Origin: Alphaproteobacteria bacterium
Lineage (GTDB): Bacteria; Pseudomonadota; Alphaproteobacteria; Micropepsales; Micropepsaceae
NCBI GenBank assembly: GCA_016124635.1
Contig: WGNJ01000019.1
Location: 124,001 to 188,000 of the forward strand
Reading direction: 5' to 3'
DNA length: 64,000 bases
The position numbers were made by a program, and so were the translations under genes. This document shows positions 43,824 through 51,171 of the stretch, in pieces (positions within the stretch are counted from its first letter, which is position 1; every line of letters starts with the position of its first letter). Under the pieces are notes generated by a model that was not told the origin of the DNA, did no database searches, and worked only from the letters and a program-made list of their open reading frames with translations.

Positions 43824-45347
43824 ATGAAAGTCCGCGCGCAAATCGGCATGGTGCTCAACCTCGACAAGTGCATCGGTTGTCACACTTGCTCGGTGTCCTG
43901 CAAGAACGTCTGGACCAATCGCGACGGCGTACAATACGCCTGGTTCAACAACGTCGAGACCAAACCCGGCGTTGGGTATCCCAAGGAGTGGGAGAACCAG
44001 AAGAAGTGGAAAGGCGGTTGGACGCGCAAGGCGAGCGGCAAGATCGAGCCGCGTATGGGGGGCAAGTTCCGTATCCTAGCCAAGATTTTCGCCAACCCCG
44101 ACATGCCGGAGATTGACGACTACTACGAGCCTTTCACGTTCGACTATGAACATCTGCAGAAGGCGGGTGAGTCGAAGGCTGTACCCGTCGCGCGTCCGCT
44201 CTCGCTGATCACCGGCGAACGCATGCAGAAGATCGAATGGGGCCCGAATTGGGAAGAAATTCTCGGCGGCGAGTTCGCGAAGCGCTCCAAGGATGCCAAC
44301 TTCGAAGGCATTCAGAAGGAGATCTACGGCCAATTCGAGCAGACCTTCATGATGTACCTGCCGCGGCTCTGCGAGCACTGCCTCAACCCGGCGTGCGTCG
44401 CGGCGTGTCCTTCGGGCGCCATCTATAAACGAGAGGAAGACGGCATCGTCCTTATCGATCAGGACAAGTGCCGTGGCTGGCGCATGTGCGTCAGTGCCTG
44501 CCCGTACAAAAAGATCTACTACAACTATGTCAGCGGTAAGTCCGAGAAATGCATCTTTTGCTATCCGCGTATCGAGGCAGGTCAGCCGACGGTGTGCTCG
44601 GAAACCTGTGTCGGCCGCATCCGGTATCTGGGCGTGTTGCTCTATGATGCTGACAAGATTCTCGACGCCGCGAGTGTGTCGAAGGAGATCGATCTCTATC
44701 AGGCCCAGCTCGACGTCTTCTTAGATCCGCACGATCCAAAAGTAATCGCGGCCGCAAAGGCGGAAGGCATTCCCGACGCCTGGCTCGACGCCGCGCGCAA
44801 GTCCCCGGTCTACAAGATGGCGATGGAGTGGAAGATTGCGTTCCCGCTGCATCCGGAATATCGCACCCTGCCGATGGTCTGGTATGTGCCGCCGCTCTCG
44901 CCCATCCAATCAGCGGTGCAGGGCAAGCATATCGGCTTCGATGGCGCGCTCCCGGACATCGGCAAGCTGCGTATTCCACTGAAGTACCTCGCCAACTTGC
45001 TCACGGCGGGAGACGAGAAGCCGATCGAAGCGGCTCTCAAGCGTATGTTTGCCATGCGCATCTATATGCGCTCGCGGCACGTTGAGCGCAAAGACAATGA
45101 CGCTGTGCTCGGCGCCGTCGGCATGACGCGTGCGCAGATCGAGAACATGTACAAGGTGATGGCGCTCGCAGCCTACGAGGATCGTTTCGTCATTCCCTCG
45201 TCGCACCGCGAATACGCCGAGAACGCTTACGACCTCCGAGGCTCTTGCGGGTTCTCGTTCGGCAACGGGTGCTCGGACGGCGCGAGCGAGTTCTCGCTCT
45301 TCGGCCAGAAGAAATGGCGCGACAACACTCCAACGGAGGTTATGTGA
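43824..45347 (+). CDS. narH: Respiratory nitrate reductase beta subunit
   Basis: The 507-residue electron-transfer subunit has four cysteine groups: CIGCHTCSVSCKNVW, CEHCLNPACVAACP, CRGWRMCVSACP and CIFCYPR with a final CSETCVGR. The Trp in the third group (CxxWxxC) is typical of a [3Fe-4S] site, giving one 3Fe and three 4Fe clusters. It carries electrons from NarI to NarG. GGAGGG precedes the ATG. The last base of its stop is the first base of the narJ start. Confidence 0.98.
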   Translation: MKVRAQIGMVLNLDKCIGCHTCSVSCKNVWTNRDGVQYAWFNNVETKPGVGYPKEWENQKKWKGGWTRKASGKIEPRMGGKFRILAKIFANPDMPEIDDYYEPFTFDYEHLQKAGESKAVPVARPLSLITGERMQKIEWGPNWEEILGGEFAKRSKDANFEGIQKEIYGQFEQTFMMYLPRLCEHCLNPACVAACPSGAIYKREEDGIVLIDQDKCRGWRMCVSACPYKKIYYNYVSGKSEKCIFCYPRIEAGQPTVCSETCVGRIRYLGVLLYDADKILDAASVSKEIDLYQAQLDVFLDPHDPKVIAAAKAEGIPDAWLDAARKSPVYKMAMEWKIAFPLHPEYRTLPMVWYVPPLSPIQSAVQGKHIGFDGALPDIGKLRIPLKYLANLLTAGDEKPIEAALKRMFAMRIYMRSRHVERKDNDAVLGAVGMTRAQIENMYKVMALAAYEDRFVIPSSHREYAENAYDLRGSCGFSFGNGCSDGASEFSLFGQKKWRDNTPTEVM

Positions 45348-46015
45348 TGCTGACCTTCAAGGCACTCGGTGCGCTTCTTTCCTATCCGGGCGAAGAACTC
45401 GTCGCCGCACTGCCGGAGATTCGCGATGTGCTGCGTGAGGAGCATGTTCTGAAGATCGATATGATGGTCGGGGTCGAAGCGTTGATCGATCGGCTCGGCG
45501 CAATCGATCTGTTGGAGCTGCAGGAAATTTATGTCGGGCTCTTCGACCGCTCTCGCTCCCTCTCGCTACACCTCTATGAGCACGTCTGGGGCGATGCGCG
45601 GGAGCGTGGTCAAGCGATGGTCCGCCTTCAGACGCTCTACAAGCTGCACAACGTCAGCCATACGGAATCGGAATTGCCCGATTATCTGCCGCTTTTCTGC
45701 GAGTTCTTGTCGCTGATTCCGGAAAAGGCGGCGCGCGCGTTCCTTTCCGATGCCGCGCCAGTGATCGACGTCTTGCGCGAACGTCTGGCGAAACGGCAGT
45801 CGCCATACGCCGGTGCCGCTGCGGCGCTTGTCTCGCTCGCCACAAAAGTCAACCCGGCCGTTATCGAGCAGCTGAGCAAAGGCGCCGTCCTCGACGACGA
45901 CAGCTTCGAAGCCCTCGATCGCGCGTGGGAAGAGGAGCCCGTGCGCTTCGGTCTCGGTGAAGCCGCACCAACTTGCGGCAGTCCCGGCACGACGCCATTG
46001 CAGCCCCTCTCTTGA
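45347..46015 (+). CDS. narJ: Nitrate reductase assembly chaperone NarJ
   Basis: The 222-residue cytoplasmic chaperone has the TorD/NarJ helical fold: LLSYPGEELVAALPE at the start, YVGLFDRSRSLSLHLYEHVWGD in the middle, and L-P-D-Y-L-P-L-F-C-E-F-L. It binds apo-NarG until the molybdenum cofactor is inserted. The start overlaps the narH stop (TGATG), which fixes it. The C-terminal about 20 residues are not conserved. Confidence 0.95.
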   Translation: MLTFKALGALLSYPGEELVAALPEIRDVLREEHVLKIDMMVGVEALIDRLGAIDLLELQEIYVGLFDRSRSLSLHLYEHVWGDARERGQAMVRLQTLYKLHNVSHTESELPDYLPLFCEFLSLIPEKAARAFLSDAAPVIDVLRERLAKRQSPYAGAAAALVSLATKVNPAVIEQLSKGAVLDDDSFEALDRAWEEEPVRFGLGEAAPTCGSPGTTPLQPLS

Positions 46016-46023
46016 GGTTCGAT

Positions 46024-46740
46024 ATGCTCGACTATCTGCATCACTTTACCTTCGGTATCTTCCCCTACGTGGCGCTTGCCGTCTTTGCGATCGGCAGCCT
46101 GATCCGTTTCGACCGTGAGCAGTACTCCTGGCGCTCCGGCTCGAGCCAGCTCCTACGCAAGCGCCAACTCGTCATCGGCAGCGTGCTCTTTCACATCGGT
46201 ATCCTGCTGCTCTTCGCCGGCCACTTCGTCGGGCTGTTGACGCCCCACACCGTCTACGAGTCGCTTGGGTTGACCGTGCCGATGAAACAAATGCTTGCAG
46301 TCGTAGCCGGCTCGATCTTTGGAATTGTTTGTTTTGTTGGCCTTACGATCCTGCTGCATCGCCGCCTGTTCGACGCGCGCATCCGCGGCACGAGCTCAGC
46401 GATGGATATCCTGATCCTTTGCCTGTTGTGGCTGCAGCTGGTGCTCGGTTTGGGGACGATCCCGTTGTCGCTCGAACATTCCGACGGCTCGGTGATGCTG
46501 TTGCTGTCCGATTGGGCACAGCACATCGTCACTTTCCGCTCGGGCGCCTCCGAACTGCTGATTGGCGTGAATCCCGTCTACAAGGCCCACATCATCTTCG
46601 GCCTCATCATATTCATGGTCTTTCCGTTCAGCCGTCTCGTGCATATCTTCAGCGCTCCCGTTTGGTATCTCTTCCGCCACGGCTATCAGATTGTGCGTAC
46701 GCGCAGGCCCACCTCAGGCATTCGGAGGCCCGCAGCATGA
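46024..46740 (+). CDS. narI: Respiratory nitrate reductase gamma subunit (cytochrome b)
   Basis: The 238-residue five-helix membrane subunit has two pairs of heme-ligand histidines: LFHIGILLLFAGH in helix 2 and KAHIIFGLIIFMVFPFSRLVH in helix 5. It oxidises quinol at the periplasmic side and passes electrons to NarH. The ATG at 46024 follows narJ by 8 bases. The stop overlaps the next gene's ATG (ATGA). Confidence 0.96.
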   Translation: MLDYLHHFTFGIFPYVALAVFAIGSLIRFDREQYSWRSGSSQLLRKRQLVIGSVLFHIGILLLFAGHFVGLLTPHTVYESLGLTVPMKQMLAVVAGSIFGIVCFVGLTILLHRRLFDARIRGTSSAMDILILCLLWLQLVLGLGTIPLSLEHSDGSVMLLLSDWAQHIVTFRSGASELLIGVNPVYKAHIIFGLIIFMVFPFSRLVHIFSAPVWYLFRHGYQIVRTRRPTSGIRRPAA

Positions 46741-47507
46741 TCAGCGTAAACGGCACCGCCATCAGCGAAAAAGACGTTCTCGCCGAGATGCAGTACCATC
46801 CCGCAGTTTCGCGCGAGGCAGCGCTCGCGGAGGCCGCTGAGGCGCTTGTCGTGCGACAGCTGCTGCTGCAGCGCGCGACTGAACTGGCGATCGGCTTCGA
46901 AGCCGGCGACGCTGCTTCGGAGGAAGAAGCGATCGACGCGCTCTTGGCGCGCGAGGTCGGCACTCCAAGTGCGACTGAAGAAAATTGCCGTCGCTGGTAC
47001 GATAACAATCGGAAGAATTTCCGCGCCCAACCGCTCTTCGATGCCTCACACATCCTCTATCTCGCGCCGCGCGACGATGCGGACGCACGTGTGGCGGCGA
47101 AATCGCGAGCGACAGCGGCTCTAGGCCTGCTAAAGACCGACCCCACGCGCTTCTCAGAGATCGCACGAACAGAATCGAGATGCTCTTCCGCCGGCGAAGG
47201 AGGGCACCTCGGCCAAATCGCAATCGGCGAGACCGCGCCCGAGATCGAGACGTTCTTGCTGGCGCTGGAAGAAGGGCAGATCTGCCCAATTCCGGTCGAA
47301 ACTGATTATGGGTTTCACGTCCTGCAGCTGCATCGCCGGATCGAAGGACGCGACATGCCTTTCGCCGAGGCCGCGCCTTTGATCGCGCGCGAACTCAACG
47401 CCGCTAGCTGGCGCTTGGCCGTCAGCCAGTACATCGAGCTTTTGGCTGGTGCTGCAGATATCCAGGGCATCGACGTCCGTAGAGCAACGTCACCACTGGT
47501 GCAGTAG
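46737..47507 (+). CDS. Parvulin-type peptidyl-prolyl isomerase of the nar operon
   Basis: The 256-residue protein has an N-terminal helical part and a parvulin domain (about 105-215): DASHILYLAP, then FSEIARTESRCSSAGEGGHLGQI and VETDYGFHVLQLHRR. No signal peptide is present, so it should act in the cytoplasm. It follows narI with an ATGA overlap and is likely a folding factor for NarG or NarH; parvulins in nar operons are known from other proteobacteria, where the name NarM or nifM-like has been used. Confidence 0.85.
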   Translation: MISVNGTAISEKDVLAEMQYHPAVSREAALAEAAEALVVRQLLLQRATELAIGFEAGDAASEEEAIDALLAREVGTPSATEENCRRWYDNNRKNFRAQPLFDASHILYLAPRDDADARVAAKSRATAALGLLKTDPTRFSEIARTESRCSSAGEGGHLGQIAIGETAPEIETFLLALEEGQICPIPVETDYGFHVLQLHRRIEGRDMPFAEAAPLIARELNAASWRLAVSQYIELLAGAADIQGIDVRRATSPLVQ

Positions 47508-47571
47508 GCTCGTGTGTTGCGTTCATTTGGGCGGCGCGGCAGAACAGCGCCGCCGAGTGAGGGAGGCTGCC

Positions 47572-47922
47572 ATGGCTCGCACCAATACCAGTACAACGCG
47601 CAAGAAGACCGCTGCTCCGCTACCAGCTTTCGCCGGCTCGGTAGCGAAGCGCTATCCGGATGTTTGGAGAGCCTATGCAGCGCTGGGCGAGCAAATCGGG
47701 TCCGCGGGCCCTCTCACCGAGCGCGAGCGCCGATTGGTCAAGCTTGCTTTGGCGATAGCTGCGGGCACAGAAGGCGCAACACACAGCCACGCGCGGCAGG
47801 GGCTGGCCGAGGGATTGGCGCCGGATGAAATCCGACACATCGCAGTGCTCGGCATTACCACACTTGGATTCCCGTCCGCTGCCGCCGCATTGAGTTGGCT
47901 CGACGACGTTTTGCCGAAATAA
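47572..47922 (+). CDS. Carboxymuconolactone decarboxylase-fold protein without active-site cysteines
   Basis: This 116-residue all-helical protein matches the AhpD/CMD fold (LTERERRLVKLALAIAAGTE, then HARQGLAEGLAPDEIRHI). The usual CxxC or Cys/His site is replaced: the segment reads GTEGATHSHARQ. It therefore cannot do AhpD-type disulfide chemistry. The ATG at 47572 has GAGGGAGG upstream. It is the last gene of the nar transcript, 64 bases after the parvulin gene. Its function is unknown. Confidence 0.82.
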   Translation: MARTNTSTTRKKTAAPLPAFAGSVAKRYPDVWRAYAALGEQIGSAGPLTERERRLVKLALAIAAGTEGATHSHARQGLAEGLAPDEIRHIAVLGITTLGFPSAAAALSWLDDVLPK

Positions 47923-48104
47923 CCGCGCAACGATGTGTCTTCAACAAAAGTACGTCCGAAACATGCGCCACTGTCGGAGGACGCCGGACTGCCCCGCCTG
48001 CTCGAAGTGATTTTCAGTGCAGGTATTTTGTGGGGCAAAATGTGGTATTGCGATATCCAATTTCAAAAAATCCTCTTATTTTTCAACGATTTAATGCAAG
48101 TCAA

Positions 48105-48195
48105 TGGCGGACAGAGAGGGATTCGAACCCTCGATACCCTTGCGGGTATACACGCGTTCCAGGCGTGCGCCTTCAACCACTCGGCCACCTGTCCG
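48105..48195 (-). tRNA. tRNA-Ser (anticodon GGA)
   Basis: On the minus strand, a 91-base class II tRNA starts CGGACAGGTGGCCGAG, with anticodon loop CTGGAAC (anticodon GGA), a long variable arm (TACCCGCAAGGGTA), T-loop GTTCGAATCC and a genome-encoded CCA end. The acceptor stem CGGACAG pairs with CTGTCCG. A T-rich stretch follows the 3' end. Confidence 0.97.
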
Positions 48196-48529
48196 TTTGA
48201 TCAGCCTCGACCTGCTGAGCGATCCGCCGTCGCCCTTGCGGGGCTTGCGGCGAACTGCGGCCAGCGCTCGCGCCCCGGCCGTGGAGGGGGCGGACTATAG
48301 CGGCGCGGCCACACGCTGCAAGATCGGAACGATGCTTAAACGCAAGGCGCAGCCTTGCAAATCCGCGTCGCTACATCCTTAAACCCACTTACCACCGCGT
48401 CGCGTTTCGCTTGTGGATAGAACGAGCGCCGGAGTACGATTGCGCGGGGCGCCGGGCCCCTCCAAGGCCGCGGCGACATTGGTGTTTGTGCCCGCTTGGG
48501 GGCCGCGCGTTTGGGGGTCGGTTGGGCCG
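48196..48529. other. Gap of 334 bases between tRNA-Ser and the small membrane gene
   Basis: Apart from the tRNA promoter candidate, no reading frame, repeat or RNA element was recognised. The 5' leader of tRNA-Ser lies within it. Confidence 0.5.
48294..48321 (-). promoter_or_regulatory. Candidate promoter of tRNA-Ser
   Basis: TTGCAG (48316-48321) and TATAGT (48294-48299) on the minus strand are spaced by 16 bases and face the tRNA, about 100 bases from its 5' end. This is a fair sigma-70-like pattern. Confidence 0.4.
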
Positions 48530-48829
48530 ATGGCTATTCTCCGTTTCATTGCATTTCTGCTCATCGTCAGCGGATTGATGCTGCTCGGCGCCGATGTGGT
48601 GTCGATGCTCGAGAGCGGCGAACCCAAAATGCGCTCGATCCAAATGATCTGGGATCTGTTCGTGCAAGGCGGTGCCGAGGCCTTCGTCGGTTGGGCCCAA
48701 ACGTCGATGCCCGCCCCGCTGCCCGAGGGCATTGCGACCATTCTCAGCTGGCCCGCATGGGCGTGCGCGGGCGTGCTTGGCGTGCTGCTCGCCATTCTCT
48801 TCCGTCAGCGCGAAGACGTGTACGACTAA
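48530..48829 (+). CDS. Small membrane protein, first of a tandem pair
   Basis: The 99-residue protein has an N-terminal helix (LRFIAFLLIVSGLMLLGADVV), a central amphipathic region and a C-terminal helix (SWPAWACAGVLGVLLAIL) ending in FRQRED. It resembles the 89-residue protein encoded 20 bases downstream in layout, the LGxD motif and the FRQR end. No function is known. The ATG at 48530 is preferred because longer upstream sequence is proline-rich and atypical. Confidence 0.7.
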   Translation: MAILRFIAFLLIVSGLMLLGADVVSMLESGEPKMRSIQMIWDLFVQGGAEAFVGWAQTSMPAPLPEGIATILSWPAWACAGVLGVLLAILFRQREDVYD

Positions 48830-48849
48830 ACAATAGAGGACGCGCCGCC

Positions 48850-49119
48850 ATGCTCCTGCGGCTGCTCGCCTTTGCATTCTTCGTTGCGGCGCTCGGGACG
48901 CTGGGCGGCGACGCCTGGGCGTCGTTCACCTCAGGTTCGCCGTTTCATCTGCGCAACCTGGAAGAATGGTGGCAGCTCGCCAGCCCATGGACGCTCGACT
49001 GGGTGAAGAGCGCGTGGTCCGGCGTTACGGCGATCTTGCCCTTCCCCGCGCCGGCGATTCTGGCAGCGCTCGGCGCGATCACGCTGTTGCCGACGATCTT
49101 CTTTCGCCAGCGTCACTGA
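48850..49119 (+). CDS. Small membrane protein, second of a tandem pair
   Basis: The 89-residue paralogue of the previous protein has helix 1 (LLAFAFFVAALGTLGGD), a Trp-rich middle (LEEWWQLASPWTLDW) and helix 2 (APAILAALGAITLLPTIF) with C-terminal FRQRH. The two probably work together in the membrane, for example as a heteromer (inference). The gene converges with the lysozyme-like gene. Confidence 0.68.
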   Translation: MLLRLLAFAFFVAALGTLGGDAWASFTSGSPFHLRNLEEWWQLASPWTLDWVKSAWSGVTAILPFPAPAILAALGAITLLPTIFFRQRH

Positions 49120-49137
49120 CGCGCGAACGGCGATCTC

Positions 49138-50124
49138 CTAGACGTTGAGTTCGGCCATCGTGTCGCCGTCGAGCCTGCCGGTCGGCGAGAGCCCCTCTTG
49201 CCGCTGGAATTCCATCAGCGCCGTCCTCAGTACCCCATTGTAAATACCGTTGATGACGCCGGTGTAGAAACCCAAGCGGCGCAGTTTTACCTGCGCCATG
49301 CGAATGGCTTCGTTGGCAAAGTTCTCGGCGGGATCGTCAAGCGGATCGTGTGCCGGCGTCGTGGGCTTTGGCGTGACCGGCTTCGAGGTCACCGTTGTCG
49401 ATGCGCCTTGCGCAGATGCGGCTGTCGTCGATGTGACCGGCGTTGACGTCACTGGGGTCGGCGGCGTGGGCTTCGGCCTCGGTTGTACGGGTGCGGGCTG
49501 CGCCGGGGCCGGATGCGCCAAGACGGTCTGCACCTTGCTCAGCCAAGCTTCACGGTCCGCGAGACCGTTGGTTCCGCCGTTGATCAAGCGCGTCACTTCG
49601 GTGAAGTCACCGCTGTCGCAAGCCGGATTGATGTTCCGCGACGTCCAGAAGGCGCACGCGATCTTGGCGGCGTTGCCGGGCTCGGACGCGAGGTCGGGGT
49701 GTCTCTCGAGATCAAGGCCGATCATCGAGCCGATCTTCTTATACGTGTCGCGGCCGGTCAGCTGGATGAAGCCGCGACCGCGATACTTGTAACCGTCGCC
49801 GTCGTCGATGTTTCCGAGGCGACCGCCATAGACGAAGTTCGCGAGCTTCTCCGGCTGATTTTCGTATTTCTGCGCCGTTGCGAGCGTCGGAAAGCGCGAC
49901 GGCCAAACCTGCATGAGCCGCGATGCGGAGTAGTTGAGGTTCTCCTCGCGCACGGTCAGTCCGTTCGACTCGTGCCCGAGCTGCGCCAAGAAATAGGCGA
50001 GCCGATTGACGCCATCGAGAATGCCAGCGGCTTGGAGAGCTCTCAGGCCACCGGAGATAAAGGCATCGATGGTGCCGCCGTCAGCCCGTGGGAACATCGA
50101 GGACAGTTGAGATGCAGTGAGCAT
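49138..50124 (-). CDS. GH19 endolysin-like muramidase/chitinase with peptidoglycan-binding domain
   Basis: The 328-residue protein has an N-terminal GH19-type catalytic domain (1-200): LGHESNGLTVREENLNYSA with the two acidic catalytic residues, then YKYRGRGFIQLTGRDTYKK. A long Thr/Pro-rich linker (about 205-265) follows, then a PG_binding_1 domain (VKLRRLGFYTGVINGIYN to the end). It should cleave glycan in peptidoglycan or chitin. No signal peptide is evident and no other phage gene is nearby, so it looks like a domesticated endolysin. Confidence 0.88.
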   Translation of the reverse strand: MLTASQLSSMFPRADGGTIDAFISGGLRALQAAGILDGVNRLAYFLAQLGHESNGLTVREENLNYSASRLMQVWPSRFPTLATAQKYENQPEKLANFVYGGRLGNIDDGDGYKYRGRGFIQLTGRDTYKKIGSMIGLDLERHPDLASEPGNAAKIACAFWTSRNINPACDSGDFTEVTRLINGGTNGLADREAWLSKVQTVLAHPAPAQPAPVQPRPKPTPPTPVTSTPVTSTTAASAQGASTTVTSKPVTPKPTTPAHDPLDDPAENFANEAIRMAQVKLRRLGFYTGVINGIYNGVLRTALMEFQRQEGLSPTGRLDGDTMAELNV

Positions 50125-50330
50125 GAATCTTACCCGCCGTTGCAGCGCACGCCCGAATCAACGCGTGTTCGACAAGTTTACCCTTTGGACAGCCGCTACG
50201 GTCGCAGCCCTTGGTTGTGCGGCGCGGAGACCACAGGCGCGTGACAAACGTCACGGTCGGCCGGCAAGTGACAGGCGCAATCGCGACGCATCTACCGCCT
50301 TGCGAATCAGCGACCTATAAGGTCGTCGCG

Positions 50331-51104
50331 ATGTTGAACCGGCGTCAGTTCTTTGGTGCATTCGCGGCTAGCGCCGCACTCTATTCGGTGTGCCGCGCCG
50401 AGGCGGTCGTCGGCGGGGTGCCGCGCAATCTCGACACGTGGGGTCAGGGTCTCGCCGATCTCAATCGTGACCTGGCTGCAGGACGAATTCCACTCACCGA
50501 GTGGCAGAACCGGATGATGGCGCTGGACAGCGGCATCGATCTTGGCGACCTGCGGCGCTATCTCGACTTCGATCGCCTCACAGCAGCGATGACGTTCCCA
50601 GACAAGCTTGCGCAAACGGCCGATCCCAAGCTGCCGCGGACGATCAACATCAACGGGATCGAGCGGCATTGGTTCATCCGCTTCTTCGGCATGCGGCGCG
50701 GCGGTGCGGTGATCCCGCACGTCCACAACAACATGGTCTCCGCGCATCTGGTGATCGAAGGACAATTCCACGCTCGCACGTTCGACCGCGAGGCGGACAT
50801 GCAAGATCCCGTGGGGGACTTCGTGCTGCTGCGACCGACGTTGGACGCCCAGCTCGCGCCCGGGCAAATGATCACGATGTCGGACGATCGAGACAATGGC
50901 CATTGGCTCGTCGCCGAAGCCGACCGGTCATTCACCTTCGATGTCGGCGTCGTCGCATTGTCGAAGACGCGGTCTTATACGCTTCCGGCCAACAAGTACT
51001 CGATGATCTTCGTCGACCCGACGGCGGATGCGCAGGACGGCTACGGCCTGATCCGCGCCCCGGTCGTTTCGTTCGAGGATTGCGCGGCGAAATTCGCGGC
51101 GTAA
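50331..51104 (+). CDS. Exported cupin-like protein with Tat-type signal
   Basis: The 257-residue protein begins MLNRRQFFGAF and a hydrophobic stretch with an Ala-x-Ala end, a twin-arginine-like signal. The mature part has a beta-rich centre with H-V-H-N-N-M-V-S-A-H-L-V-I-E-G and a later GHWLVAEA, which suggests a cupin-like metal site. I do not recognise the family name. It is transcribed divergently from the GH19 gene and upstream of the TPR-CHAT gene, from which 67 bases separate it. Confidence 0.7.
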   Translation: MLNRRQFFGAFAASAALYSVCRAEAVVGGVPRNLDTWGQGLADLNRDLAAGRIPLTEWQNRMMALDSGIDLGDLRRYLDFDRLTAAMTFPDKLAQTADPKLPRTININGIERHWFIRFFGMRRGGAVIPHVHNNMVSAHLVIEGQFHARTFDREADMQDPVGDFVLLRPTLDAQLAPGQMITMSDDRDNGHWLVAEADRSFTFDVGVVALSKTRSYTLPANKYSMIFVDPTADAQDGYGLIRAPVVSFEDCAAKFAA

Positions 51105-51171
51105 GCCTGCAATTTTGGATTTCTCGAACGATTGAGTAGCCTGTTCCTCCGCGATGACCGCTGGGGGAACA

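Noticed and set aside
43824..45347. NarH as a ferredoxin-like subunit of another molybdenum enzyme
   Set aside because: The CxxWxxC third group and adjacency to narG, narJ and narI fix it as NarH.
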